Below are positions 20,361-32,943 of a DNA stretch of 64,000 bases, one piece after another. Positions within the stretch are counted from its first letter, which is position 1. Each line of letters starts with the position of its first letter. The position numbers were made by a program, and so were the translations under genes. The stretch comes from Adiantum capillus-veneris (Eukaryota; Streptophyta; Polypodiopsida; Polypodiales; Pteridaceae), in the NCBI GenBank assembly GCA_014529385.2, contig CM043945.1, forward strand, positions 155,874,741-155,938,740, in the 5' to 3' direction. Under the pieces are notes generated by a model. That model did no database searches. It worked only from the letters and a program-made list of their open reading frames with translations, and was not told where the DNA came from.

Positions 20361-20600
20361 TTATCTTGCCACACATTCAGAGACAAGCATACAACGCTTC
20401 TACATCTGCATGAAGCATGTTAAAACATGGATCAATGCTACCTGGAAATGCTACCTAGGAAAACCAGCCACATTCAAATTCAGCCAACATTCGAGATAGA
20501 ATGCTTCAAGCTACATGACACATACCTGTTGCTGCTGTAGGGGATTTTTACTAGGTTGATGACCAGCCCAACAAAAACCTATACATGCTTTCACCCTAGA

Positions 20601-21948
20601 ATGGCTGAAAATAGTAACGAGAGTGAAATTAATGTTGATAACTTTGATTTTTCTAATAAGCAAGCTACTAATGATGCCCCGATGCTTGTTAACTATCTTG
20701 TTTCTAGGCTTCAACAAGCCATGGGCAATCCATCTCTCCAAAGTGAAGTGCAACGGCAACTCCGTGCTCACGGGATTCTCCAAGCTCATCACCTAGGAAG
20801 CCTCCTTGTGAGACTCCCAAAAGAGGTCTCTCTCCGATTCGGGAAGAAGAAGATAATCTATACGAAGGGCTCAAGAATTCACTTCTTGATGATGCATCTC
20901 CTTCCCAAAGGAGAGCTTAAGAGCCTTCACCGAAGGAACGAGAAAGAAGTGAGTCTCCCGCCACCTCGGAGGAGATGGATCCACGAAGACGGCGGGCTAA
21001 ATGCTCTCCATCACCACCAAAGCGGAGAAGACCATCGCACTCTTCCCCACACCATAATTCAAAGAGGGATGATAAAAAGAAAGAGAGGAAAAAGGAGAGA
21101 AAGAGGACACCCTCTTCTCCATCTTCTTCATCCTCTTCCTCTTATGAAAGTGATGGTGAAGACGACGAAGATCAAGGAAAAAAAAAGGCGAGAAAGAGGT
21201 CACCCTCTTCTCCACCTTCTTCAAATTCTTCACCTTCTGAAGAAAGTGATGGTGCAATCTTTGAACCATAAAAAAGAAGAGGCCATAGGAAATCCTATGC
21301 CGCATGGAAAAGTTCATCCAAGCTGAAGAAGTTCAAAGAGGGAGGGAAGAGCATCTCTTTCCTTACCTATGATGGCACCTTTGGTGCTACGGACAAGTCT
21401 TGGCCTTTATCCAACAGTTCGATGCGGTGTTTGGAGATGAGGGCTTCACGGAGTCCTCTAAGCTACGCCATGTACGTATGCACTTTCAAAAGTCCTCCAG
21501 GCAATGGTGGTCTAGCCTACGAGCCAACGGTGAAGCTCCACGAACATGGAAAGCTTTAAGAGCTTCCATTATGAAGCAGTTTTTGGCCACCCATGCCAAA
21601 GACAAAGTACTCACCAAATGGCGAAGCTTAAAGATTTCTCCCTATGAATCCATCCACAAATATGTCGACAAGTTTTGGGACCTACAACTCAAAGCCACTG
21701 TCTTCAAAAAGTTGGATTTTGGAGAGAAAAAGAAACAATTTTGTGCGGGCTTAACCGAAGAAATGGCGGAGTATGTCAACTCCCAAAGTCCACATAACAT
21801 ATCAACGGTAATACACCATACTATGGTGGCCTCTCGAATCAATTTCCAAACGGGGGCTAAAAGAAATAATAAGCCCACGGAAAACAAGGGTTCCAACGAG
21901 CCTAAGGGGAAGGACAATGTCCAAAAGTCTCCTAAGGGCAACTCCAAC
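20601..21948 (+). pseudogene. gag: Gag, N-terminal and capsid part, element A
   Basis: ATG at 20601 begins MAENSNESEINVDNFDF, the same start as gag of element B (24185) and of relic G (50163). A Ser/Arg/Lys-rich stretch follows at about 20975-21271, in another frame. The capsid-like part (21400-21948) has QWWSSLRANGEAPRTWKAL and FCAGLTEEMAEYV, typical of the retrotransposon gag domain. There are at least two frame changes and a stop at 21269-21271. The frame is cut at 21949 by insertion of B and resumes at 29024. The gag protein packages element RNA into particles. Confidence 0.85.
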
Positions 21949-23584
21949 TGTCATAAAAACTAATATCTAACCAACCCAAATGATTTTCTCATATTAAACT
22001 GATCACTTAATGTGGGAGAATAAACGGGAACAAGGGTTAAGATATAGACATGTGCTTTTAGATCTATCTCAACACGGGGCCATTGGTAAAGGGGCCCAAA
22101 TGAGAGATGGTCTATCAAAGAGCAAGGCTAACCAATGGAGCATAGACCTTAGGGTTAACATCATTGAAGACCTCCAATAATGTGTGTAAAAGTTCTTTGA
22201 CCTTAGGTAAGCTAGGGCTGAGCTTGAGGCGCGGGAACCCGACCCAGCTCGAGGTGCTTGTCCTGCTTGTCATGCTTGATGACTAAGGTGCTTGAGGTGC
22301 TTGATGATTGAGGTGCTTGACATGCTTGAGATGTTAGGGTTGCACTTCAGGTGAGAACCTAGGCCAAGCTTAAAATGCTTAAGGGCCAAGCTTGTGGTGG
22401 GAACTGGGCCTATGCATGAGAGGTTGAGGTGTCAAAAAGTCAAATATTCAATCCCTACAAGGAGGGGGCAAGCCCTACATGAGGGGGGATGAGAGAGAAC
22501 ACCCACACACTCACACAAGGCATGCATGGTACAAAGAAAGCAAAAGGGACACTTGTCAATTTCCTCCTCATGTTGCCCTCATGGTGTGCCTAAAGCCTAT
22601 TGGTTGGCCACCCAAGGGAACCAATGATAATTTAGGGGATTTAATTAATTTATTTTGCATTTATCAAGTCCTCTCTCTCAAAGGGGAAAGGGGGACACTT
22701 GTCTCAAGGATACCCTTGCTGCTTGTAATTCCTCCTGCTTATGATTGGCTAGGCCTGGAGGGGTCCAATAAGCTTCAAGCATGAGCTACAAGAGGGGGTC
22801 GACCCAAGAAAGCTAGGGGTTTTCTTAGGGGGTATAATCACCCACACACACTCACAAACACTCTCATTGTGTGCTAGGCAAGGTGCAAGAGCTCCATCTC
22901 CTTCTCCAAGCTCCTTGAGAAGTTGAGAGCCTACACCAACACTCTTGGCTATGGAATTTAAATCCAACCAAGAGCTATGCTTCAATGCTTAAGCTTTCCA
23001 TCTTCTCCATCTTCATTACTATGCTATTATGTATGCTAAGCAAGAAGAGTGATGATAAGTGAGGAATTATTTCTTTCTCCTATGGAATACTTCTTCTTCC
23101 TCTTCCCTACCCTCATTCCCTGCTAGCTCTCTCCACCTTGGAAGGTGTTTGAGGTCTTGGGATAGTTAATGATTTCCAAAAAGTGCATGTTATGCTTATT
23201 GCAAGAAGGCTAATGGTTTATTGCAAGTAGATTAGTTACTTAATGCAAGTAGATTAATTGTATTGCAAGGTAGATTAATTGCTGCTTTAGGCACAAGTTG
23301 ATGCATAAAAGTATACATATTCATGCACTCAAATGATTTAGGGAACACAAAGACTAATGATGTTCACGAGTTCTTGACTGTTTTCAAGCTAAGATTGATT
23401 GTTGATATTATGCAAAAGCTTGGTATATGAAGCTTCCATCTCCATAATGCCAAAGAGGTCTCAAGGAACACAAAGATTGTATTATACCAAGTCTCTCTTA
23501 ATGAGAGAATCTATAATACAAATTCCTTTTGGAGGGGGGACCGTCTCCACATAAATCAGGTCCTCAACTGTTGTCATATTCTCT

Positions 23585-23627
<43 letters not shown>

Positions 23628-23770
23628 AAGGTATTGCTCATACCTAGTTAATTAAGTGTTATGATTAAGTTGCTACTACCAATTAAGTCCACCATCTATG
23701 CTCTCAAAGTTGCTCACTCTAATTCTCTTAATTCCGCTATTCTCTAAGTTCATAGGCCATTACCATTACA
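21949..23770 (+). repeat. 5' LTR of element B
   Basis: It starts TGTCATAA and ends CCATTACA, followed directly by the primer-binding site. It contains a GAGGTGCTTGA-type minisatellite (about 22245-22335) and a (CT)n tract at 23588-23624. Parts match the LTRs at 32944-34544 and 56209-57826. Confidence 0.9.
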
Positions 23771-23771
23771 T

Positions 23772-23783
23772 TGGTATCAGAGC
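23772..23783 (+). other. Primer-binding site, initiator-Met tRNA type (element B)
   Basis: TGGTATCAGAGC, the standard complement to the 3' end of plant initiator-Met tRNA, one base after the 5' LTR. Confidence 0.9.
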
Positions 23784-24184
23784 ATTTGGTTTCTCTTTTC
23801 TTGCTTAAGAAGAGAGGTCCTTAAGTAGCCTATAAATGGTTGATGTTGTTAATTATATTAGGGTAAGTGGAACTAGGATTTATTATCGGTTTTGTTGAGC
23901 CCATTATGTGGGATATGGTGCACACCTCGGGAGCTTTGGACTTAATAATGGAGTCTTTTTAGACTTGCCTACGGCTTTACCATTATTGAGCCATAAGAAG
24001 TCCGAAAGAAGCTAGCCCTCAGCAACTCTGCTATGTTAGACCTACTCCTCTACTCTCTATAATTAACCACTTTGAGCCGGGGGTGTAGATACTTAAGAGC
24101 CGATTTTCAAAGTCTAAGAGGAGTGGCAACTAAGGTTTTGAATTGCCAAAGCATACATTAACTACATACATAAATTTTGTTAAC

Positions 24185-25640
24185 ATGGCTGACAATAATC
24201 AAGAGAGTAGAACGAACATTGATAACTTTGATTTTTCACATGAAGATGCTAATGATGATGCTCCCATGTTTATCAAGTGTCTTGTTTCTAAGCTGCAACA
24301 AGCTATGGGAAACCCAGCCCTACAAGGTGACGTTTTCCAACAACCTTATAGTTATGGGATTCTCCAAACTCCCCCAAAAGAGAGAGCACCTGAGATGAAG
24401 AGATTTCCAAGAGAGGGATCTCTACGGTGAGAGCAGAGGAGAACCCATATGAAGCGCTGAAACGATTAATAGGGGCCTTACCTCCATCCAAGAAGAAAGG
24501 TGAAGTCTCTACTATAGAGCCTTCCCCAAGAGAAGGAGAAAGAAGCAAGTCTCCCAATACTATCTGAAGATGTGGCTCCAAGAAGACGGCAGCCTCAACG
24601 ATATTCAACTCCCCCCAAGAGAGAAAGATTGTTGGAAAGTCCTCCTCCTTGTTATCACAAAAAGGAAGAGAGGTACCAAAAGAAGGAAAAGGAGAGAAAG
24701 AGGTCACCCTCTTCTCCATCTTCATCACCTTCCTCATATTCCAATGAAGGTAGCGGCTCTTCTCTCAAAGATCCTGAAAGGAAAGGCCATCGCAAGTCCT
24801 ATCCGGTATGGAGAAGGTCCAAGAAGCTGAAGAAGTTCAAGGAGGGAGGAAAGGACACCACTTTTCTTACCTATGATGGCACCTTTGGTGCTACGGACAA
24901 GATCTTGGCCTTCATCCAACAGTTTGATGTGGCCTTTGGTGATGAGGACTTCACAGAGTCCTGTAAACTACGTATGGTATCTATGCATTTTCAAAGCTCC
25001 GCTCGTCAATGGTGGGCTAGCCTACAAGCCCAAAGGAAAGCTCCAAGGACATGGAAGGCTTTAAGAGCCTCCATCATGAAACAATTTCTGGCAAACAACA
25101 CTAAAGACAATGTCCTCACAGAATGGCAAAGCTTGAAACTCTCTCCCTATGAGCCTATCTAGAAGTATATAGATAAGTTTTGGGATTTACTTCTCAAAGC
25201 TAGTGTCTACAAAAAGATAGGTTTTGAGGAGAAAAAGCAACAATTTTGTGCGGGTCTTTTTGAAGAGGTGGCCGAGTATATTAACTCACAAAGGCCTAAT
25301 GCCATATCGGCAGTCATACACCATACTGTGGTCGCATCTCAAATCAATTTCCAACAAGAGGTTTAGAGAAACTCTAAGCCCATGGAAGTGAAGGATCAAA
25401 ATGAGCCTAGAGGGAGGAATAATGCTCAAACTTCCTCCAAAGGCAACTCTAGCAACACCAATAACAAAGCTAAGGACAAAGGAGTCTACAAAGGTAAGAA
25501 TAGACTCTCTCCAACAGAGCTAGAGTGTTATCATAAGGATAAGAAATGCTACAAGTGTGGATAGCAAGGGAATGTCTCTTGTGCTTGTCCCCAAAGAAAT
25601 GCAAGCAACAACCCGCCTTGAGTTTCTATGCTGGAAACTC
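24185..25640 (+). pseudogene. gag: Gag of element B
   Basis: ATG at 24185 gives MADNNQESRTNIDNFDF. After a frame change, 24572-25162 carries the Ser/Arg/Lys-rich stretch and the capsid part (QWWASLQAQRKAPRTWKAL), with in-frame stops at about 25160 and 25364. A zinc knuckle begins CYKCG at about 25548 but is broken by TAG at 25562. Compared with element A the same domains are present in the same order, so this was once a full gag. Confidence 0.85.
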
Positions 25641-27890
25641 CAAAAGAGGATGCTCATAGCAAAAGGCTTTTGTTTTTCCTATGCTAGGGATATGTACATA
25701 CATGTTTTTCAGTCGGGTAGCATCCTATCCCTTGTAAATATGCATGCTTTTCACAAGTTAATGAAAATCTATATATTCATATACATGATTTTTGTTAGAA
25801 AGTCTGTAAATGAATTCAATGTTTCAACCAATAACAATAAATAAAAAAAGACGGAATCAAGAGGAATTAGAATTTTCTACATTCCTAAATGGATTCCCAA
25901 ATTTTTTTATTGATGATACCCCCGTGAGCTATCTCCACAATGAGGGGACAATGACCGTGCACTGGAGCTTTTACCACGAAGCTCACTGCCTAATAAGCCT
26001 CCTTATTGAGCTTTATAAGCTCCACAAGAGGAGTTCAAAAGGCAATAGCATGAACTGGTAAGTTTTGAGAGAGATTAGGCTTTCCTCTAACCAAAAGAAA
26101 AGTGGATTTTTTTAAAGAGATTCAATAATTAGGTCACATTATCTCTAAAGGTGGTATTTGTATGGAACCACAAAAGGTAGAGGTAATAAAAAGATGTCCT
26201 AATCCAAGGAGTCTACATGAGTTGCGAAGCTCTAAAGGTATGAGTGCATACTAGAGATGCTTCATAGGAAAAATCCATGCTTATAGCAGGTCCAATATAT
26301 GACTTAACAAAAAAGAACATTAAGTGTACATGGACTACAAAGAGAGAAAAATACTTTTGAAAAGTTCAAAGAGAAACTTATCTCTCAACTTATGCTTACA
26401 CTACGGGATCTCTCAAAGCTATTTGAGGTCCAATGTAATGCCTGGATGCATGCCTTCAAGAAAAAATTTTCCTCAAGAAGGGAATACCATAGAATACAAG
26501 ATTCAAAGACTCAAGTCCAATGAGCGAATGTTGGACATATACAAAAGGAACTACGAGCTGTTTTACATGCCGTTGACACATGGAAGTACTTCTTGCGGAC
26601 TCCATCCATGATACGAACCAAGCTCTTAGACAATCAAATGAGGTGGGCAAATTTCTTTTTGCAATTTAAATTTTACATTGCTCACATTGCTGGCAAGCAC
26701 AACATGTAGCCAATGCACTTTCCCAATGGCCAAGGGTAGATAGGGTATCAATAGCAACTTACAATGAACTATGTTTTATAATAGTTAAAAATGCTTCTAA
26801 CCCAGGCTTTAGGGATATGATAATAGCCTTTACAAATGTAAGAAAAAGAACCACTCACGTTAGAGGATGGTTATCTTCCATACCTCAATAGGCTATATCT
26901 TCCTCACTTCCCATGCTCCTCCCATATGCGGGGCAAAGAGGAATTCGAATTTATTCTTTTAGGAATAAAAGAATACTTGTATTGGCTTACCAAGAAACAA
27001 GAACATACAAGAGTATGTTTCAAAATGTATGGTATACCAAAAGATGAAGTATGATATAAGGACCATGGCTTGCCAACATCTAATTGTGTCGGATAGAAAC
27101 CCTACCATGACCACTAATTTCTGATAGAGTCTCTATCAGAACTAGAGTAACCCTCTTATGTTGGCCTACTATTCCAATGGATGGCCAAAAGGAAAATCAC
27201 AAAACTAAAGATCCTTGATCTACTAAAAGCTTGTGATTCGAGGTAGATCAATGCTCAAAATGGGAGAAGTACTTACCCTAACAACAATATGTCTCTAATA
27301 ACATGAACATACTTCTAAGGGAAAAAGTACCTTTCGAGGCTAAAGACGGAAGATCCAAATGTCCCTTGTAGCTTAAGGTACCTGGGAAGATCTTCATTGA
27401 AAAGGAGTATAGCCGAGATCAAAACAAATATTTTTAGAAGATTAAACGGGCTATATCCATCTATTAGCTAGGCAAAAGACGCTCTTGCCATTAGGCATAA
27501 AAGAGCCTTATCCTTTAAAGAAAAAGAAATCTCTTTTTGGGTCTTACTAAACAATTAAAGTTGCCCAACTACTGGCTCATATATATCATTTTTCATGAGA
27601 GCCTATTCGAGCCTTATTAAGGAGAGCCACCAATAGAGGCTATAAATGTAGACCCATTAGAGATTGAGAATGAAGCAAACGAGCTCCAACCCAAGTTCAT
27701 CCTTCGACAGGAACACAAGGTATTAAGAAATGGTAAGATTACTGACAGTATCTTATTTAAGTTAAGAATTATCCTTTCAAAGATGCTAAATGCATGCAAA
27801 GAACATAGCTTAAGGATAATATGAACCTTGTTAATCATGCTTACAATGACACAAAAGAGTAAGAAAATGTAAAAGAAATGCATTTTCAAT
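25641..27890 (+). pseudogene. pol: Heavily decayed pol of element B
   Basis: Fragments line up with element A but with stops every few dozen codons. The protease and the RT core are missing: the sequence jumps at about 25688 from SYAR to DMYIHVF, and at about 26060 from the gag-RT linker to the end of RT. Later pieces match RNase H (QSNEVGKFLFAI near 26630), integrase (PYAGQRGI near 26920) and a chromodomain remnant (FILRQEHKVLRNGK near 27695). No functional product is possible. Confidence 0.8.
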
Positions 27891-28206
27891 AATCCATGTT
27901 TTTGTCTTATAAGACTCTCTTTTTATGTTTCGTGCACAAATTTTAAGAAGTATGCATACTTAGGATCATGTTTGTGGTGACTACGCCTCCCAAACACCAA
28001 GTAGAACTTGTCACTCTACTTTGGAAGTATGATATCGACTAAAAAGAGCAGACATGCTTGTGGCAGACAATGTATCTCAAGCACCAAGTGGATTAGTCAT
28101 CCACTCTCGAATGATGTCGTAGGGTAAAAATGGATCCTCTACCCGCTAAGACCAATGGACTAATGGGTGAGACTTTACCATATCTACCTCATAGTTGAGG
28201 ATGACT

Positions 28207-28794
28207 ATGCTATTATGTATGCTAAGAAAGAAGAGTGATGATAAGTGAGGAATTATTTCTTTCTCCTATGGAATACTTCTTCTTCCTCTTCCCTACCCTC
28301 ATTCCCTTCTAGCTCTCTCCACCTTCGAAGGTGTTTGAGGTCTTGGGACTGAGGCTTGGGATATTTAATGCTTTCAACAAAGTGCATGTTATGCTTATTG
28401 CAAGAAGGCTAATGGTTTTTTTCAAGTAGATTAGTTACTTAATGAAAGTAGATTAATTGTATTGCAAGGTAGATTAATTGTTGCTTTAGGTACAAGTTGA
28501 TGCATAAAAGTATACATATTCATGCACTCAAATGATTTAGGGAACACAAAGACTAATGATGTTCACGAGTTCTTGATTGTTTTCAAGCTAACATTGATTG
28601 TTGATATTATGCAAAAGCTTGGTATATGAAGCTTCCATCTCCAGTATGCCAAAGAGGTCTCAAGGAACACAAAGATTATATTGTACCAAGTCTCTCTTAA
28701 TGAGAGAATCTATAATACAAATGCCTTTTGGAGGGGGGACCGGCTCCACATAAATCCGGTCCTCAACTGTTGTCATATTCTCTAAAATCTCTCT

Positions 28795-28875
<81 letters not shown>

Positions 28876-29018
28876 AAGGTATTGCTCATGCCTAGTTAAT
28901 TAAGTGTTATAATTAAGTTTCTACTACCAATTAAGTCCACCATCTATGCTCTCAAAGTTGCTCACTCTAATTCTCTTAATTCCGCTATTCTCTAAATTCA
29001 TAGGCCATTTCCATTACA
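28207..29018 (+). repeat. 3' LTR of element B, 5'-truncated
   Basis: Matches 23023-23770 of the 5' LTR with about 20 differences by eye, and includes a longer (CT)n at 28800-28872. Its left edge joins the 3' untranslated part of B at the shared bases actatg, so about 1.1 kb of LTR was deleted, probably by a microhomology event. Confidence 0.85.
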
Positions 29019-29023
29019 CCAAC

Positions 29024-29536
29024 AAAACTAAAGAGAAGGGAGTTTACAAAGGTAAAATAAAACTCTCTCCTGAAGAGCTTGAGTGTTATCGCAAGGATAA
29101 CCGGTGTTTCAAGTGCGGCGAACAAGAGTATGTGTACCATTCTTGTCCCCAAAAGAACAACCGCCAAGATCCTCCTAGAGTTTCCTTGGTTGAAATCCAA
29201 GAGGAGAAGACTCACCAAACTCACCACAAAGGATCTCCTCTATGCCATGCTTGGGGAAAGGTAAGAGAACATGATGCTTTTATTCTCTTTGACCCTGGTT
29301 CTACTCACAATTTTATATCTATAGAGTTGGCCACCAAGCTAGGCATACAAGCCTACGAGATGGGAGATGTCCTACCTACATACAGTGCCTTCAAGGGGCA
29401 AGAAGCTTCATTCACTCCCTTAATCGGGAAATTGAGGCTTCATGTCCAAGGCTATGTGGACAAAGAGGACTTCTTTATCTCTCCTCTCAAGCATGAGGAT
29501 GTAATCCTAGGGGCACCATGGTTTGACCAATGTTAA
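29024..29536 (+). pseudogene. Gag zinc knuckle and protease, element A
   Basis: Continues the gag of A after the insertion (KTKEKGVYKGK). The knuckle starts CFKCG at about 29105, but His is replaced by Tyr, so the CCHC set is incomplete. Protease follows with ILFDPGSTHNFIS (about 29283-29320), an aspartic-protease active site of the form D-x-G. The frame breaks near 29535, and the linker to RT resumes in the next frame as [11 protein letters not shown]. Confidence 0.8.
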
Positions 29537-30773
29537 ATTTCCTGAAAGGAGAATCTCCTTCAAGTTCAGGGAAAAATACATGTATATAGATGCTAAGGAA
29601 ATGGGTAACACTATCCCCATTGTACATACACCAGCTTTCAACAAGTCAATAAAGATCTCTATTTCCGTGTACATGATTTTTGTTAAAGATTCTCAAAATG
29701 AACCTAATGCTTTAGCAAAAGAAAATAAAAGCAACCAAAAGGAATTAGAGTTATCCAATTTTCTCAAGGGGTTTCAAGATGTTTTTATTGACGACATCCC
29801 TTGTGAGCTACCTCCTAAACGAGGTAATGATGACCATGCAATTGAACTTCTTCCAGGAAGTTCATCGCCTAACAAACCTCCTTATAGAGTTTCTCAAGCT
29901 CAACAAGAGGAGATTATGCGGCAAGTGCATGAGTTAGTTGAGAAGGGCATGGTAATTAGGCCTAGCTCATCTCCATTTTTCTCACCTATGCTATTAGTGC
30001 AAAAGAAAGACGGCACATATCGTATGTGTGTCGACTATAGAGCACTAAATAGGATCACTATCAAGAATAGGTTTCCCGTTCCACGGGTAGAAGACCTATT
30101 TGATAAGCTACAAGGATCGACCTACTTTAGTAGGATTGACCTAAAAAGTGGCTATCATCAAATAAGGATAGTTGATCAACACATTGTAAAGACCGCATTT
30201 CGCACCACATTTGGTCTTTATGAATACATTGTCATGCCTTTTGGTTTGACCAATGCACCAGCCACATTCAACCTCTTGATGGAGAAGCTGTTCAGGCCTC
30301 ATTGAACCTTCTCTAGAGTGTTCTTTGATGATATTATCATCTACTCTAATTCATTATATGAACACAAGCAACACCTCCAGGTAATATTTCAAGTTTTAAG
30401 AGAGAATAAACTTTATGTTAATCGAAAGAAAAGTGAATTTTTCTTGCAAGAGATTCAGTATTTAGGTCACATTATCTCTCAAGATTGCATCCAAATGGAT
30501 CCATCAAAGTTGGAGGTAATAAAAGGATGGCCTAAACCAAAGAATCTTCATGAACTAAGAAGCTTTATAGGTATGTGTGCACACTATAGACGCTTCGTAG
30601 AAAAGTTCTCACAAATTGCGGGACCATTACATGACCTAACAAAGAAAATCATTAGGTATACATGGTCTGCTAAGGAGAACAATGCTTTCGAAAAGCTTAT
30701 CTCTCAACCTATGCTTACACTACCGGATCTCTCAAAACCATTTGAGCTCCAATGTGATGCTTGTGGGTGGTGA
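29523..30773 (+). pseudogene. Reverse transcriptase, element A
   Basis: The RT has [37 protein letters not shown] and FFDDIIIYSN, with the catalytic Asp pair at 30327-30332, and the thumb LGHIISQDC. A TGA at about 30303 splits the frame just before FFDD, and a two-base shift at about 30766 (cttgtgggtggtgat) moves RNase H to another frame. Residues otherwise look intact, unlike in element B. Confidence 0.88.
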
Positions 30774-32136
30774 TTGCCTTGGAGCTGTTTTGCTCCAAGA
30801 AGGGCACGCCATAGGCTATGAGAGTCAAATGCTCGACCCTGTTGAGCAAGCTCTAGGCATATATGAAAAGGAACTCCTTGCAGTTCTACATGCCTTAGAC
30901 TCATGGAAGCACTATTTATTGGGGACTCCTTTCATTCTGCGAACAGATCACCAAAGTCTTAAGTACTTCATGACGCAGACCAAGCTCTCCGACAAACAAA
31001 TGAGGTGGGCAAATTTCCTTTCTCAATTTCATTTTCATATTGCTCACATTGCTGGCAAGCATAATCAAGTAGCTGATGCACTCTCAAGACGACCGAGAGT
31101 GAATGCGGTTTCCATAGCCACTCACAATGATCTATCTTCAATGATAGATGAGTACGCTATTGATCCCGATTTTAGAGATGTGATTTCAGCCCTTGCATTA
31201 GGGAAGAAAGAAGAACCATTTACTTTACAAGATGGTTATCTTCTCTACGGCAATAGACTATGTGTTACTAACTCACTACGTGAGAAAGTAATGTATGAAT
31301 CACATGCTCCACCTTATGCGGGGCATAGAGGGATTCAGTCTACCTTAAAGGGAATTGAAACATATTTCTATTGGCCTACCATGAAAGTGAACATACAAGA
31401 GTATGTTTCTAAATGTGTGGTATGCCAAAAGACAAAATTTGATAGAGGGAAGCAACTTGGATTGCTTCAATCCTTGCCAATCCCTAATTCACCATGGGAG
31501 AGCATATCCATGGATTTTATCTTTCGATTGCCTAAATCTATCCATGGGAATACGAGAATATGGACGATAGTAGACAGGTTCAGTAAACAAGCTCATTTTA
31601 TACCTGTCAAAAAGACTATCAAAGCCCATCAAATGGCAACCCTCTTCATTTCACAAATTTTCAAGTACCATGGCTTGCCAATGTCCATAGTGTCGGATAG
31701 AGATCCTAGAATGACCAGTAATTTCTGGAAGGGTCTCTTTGAGAATTTAGGGAGAAGGCTAAACTTCTCTTCAGCCTATCATCCACAAACGGATGGCCAA
31801 AGTGAAATAGCTAACCTAACCATTATTGATCTACTAAAAGCCTATGTAACAGAAGTAGATCAAAGATCCCAATGGGAGAAGTACTTACCCTTAGTGGAGT
31901 ATGCTTACAATAACACTGTACATACTTCCACGGGAAAAGCACCTTTCGAGGTAATTGAGGGGAGATCAAAAAGTCCCTTGCTACTTAAAGTACATGGAAA
32001 GATCTTTGCTGCAGATAAGTATAGCCGACGAAACCTACAAGAATCTTTTCAAAAGATTAAGGATGCTATCTCTATCTCACAGCAAAGGCAAAAGGCTGCT
32101 GCTGACAAACACAGAAGAGCCCAAGCCTTTAAATAA
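30766..32136 (+). pseudogene. RNase H and integrase, element A
   Basis: After the shift the frame stays open to TAA at 32134. RNase H has GDCLGAVLLQEGHAIGYES, then YEKELLAVLHAL and TDHQSLKYF. Integrase has the HHCC module (H.....GHRGI...CVVCQK) at about 31300-31430. Its core has MDFIFRLP (about 31510), SDRDPRM (about 31695) and GQSEIANLT (about 31795), which supply the D, D and E. The reading TDGQSE..N is normal for chromoviruses. The C-terminal domain continues past the stop. Confidence 0.88.
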
Positions 32137-32595
32137 AATGATTGGGTCTTATTAAAGTTTCCCAAGGCTCGATTAAGGCACACGACGGGCAAGAATCCTA
32201 CGGGCCACCAAAAGTACTATGCTAAACTAGCAAAAAGGTACTATGGTCCCTTCCAGATTCTTAGGCCAATCAATGAGATGGCCTATCAACTCAAGTTGCC
32301 CAATCATTGGCTCATAAAAAATGCTTTCCATGTGAGCCTATTAAAGCCTTAAAAAGGAGAGCCACCTCAAGAACCAACTATTGAAGACCCACCGGAGATC
32401 GAGGACCAAGAGGAGGTGTTGTAGCCCGAGTCCATTCTCCGACATGAAGACAAGGTATTAAGAGGCGGTAAGACTATCCGATGATATCTTATTAAGTTTA
32501 AGAATTATCCTTTTGAAGATGCTAGATGGATGCAAGGCATACAATTAAAGGATAACCTAAACCTTGTCAATGCTTACAATGCTTTCCAAGAGTAA
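32137..32595 (+). pseudogene. Integrase C-terminus and chromodomain, element A
   Basis: Past the stop at 32134 the same frame gives [19 protein letters not shown] and [12 protein letters not shown], the G-P-F/Y strand of gypsy integrases. From about 32430 comes a chromodomain-like ILRHEDKVLRGGKTIR, then YLIKFKNYPFEDARWMQ, with TAG at 32422 and TGA at 32483 in frame. Such chromodomains steer integration toward marked chromatin. It ends at TAA near 32595. Confidence 0.8.
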
Positions 32596-32943
32596 GAAAA
32601 TGTACAAAATGTTAAAAATGAACAAAGTTTTTTTTGTCTTATAAGACTCTCTTTTTCTTTATTGTGCACAAAAATGAAGTAGTATGCATGCTTAGATCAA
32701 GTTTGCGGAGACGACGTCTCCCAAACACCAAGTAGAGCTTGTCACTCTTCTACAGAAGACTGATAGGACTAATGTGCAGACATGCTTGCATCAGCCTCAG
32801 GCTCTCAAGCGCCAAATGGACTAGTCATCCATTGTGGAATGATGTTGTAGGGATCCTCTACCCGCTAAGAAAAGGACTCATGAATATGCTTTATCTTCTC
32901 TACACCATAGTCGAGGAAGACTATGATTTGAAGAGAGAAGTAA

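Larger units (their letters stand above)
21949..29018 (+). mobile_element. Chromodomain gypsy element B, nested in gag of A
   Basis: The element runs from TGTCATAA (21949) to CCATTACA (29018), with ccaac duplicated at 21944-21948 and 29019-29023. It contains a 5' LTR, an initiator-Met primer site, a gag with several stops, and a pol with large deletions and many stops. Its 3' LTR has lost its first kilobase. Although it lies inside A and so arrived later, its coding part is far more decayed than that of A. Confidence 0.88.
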
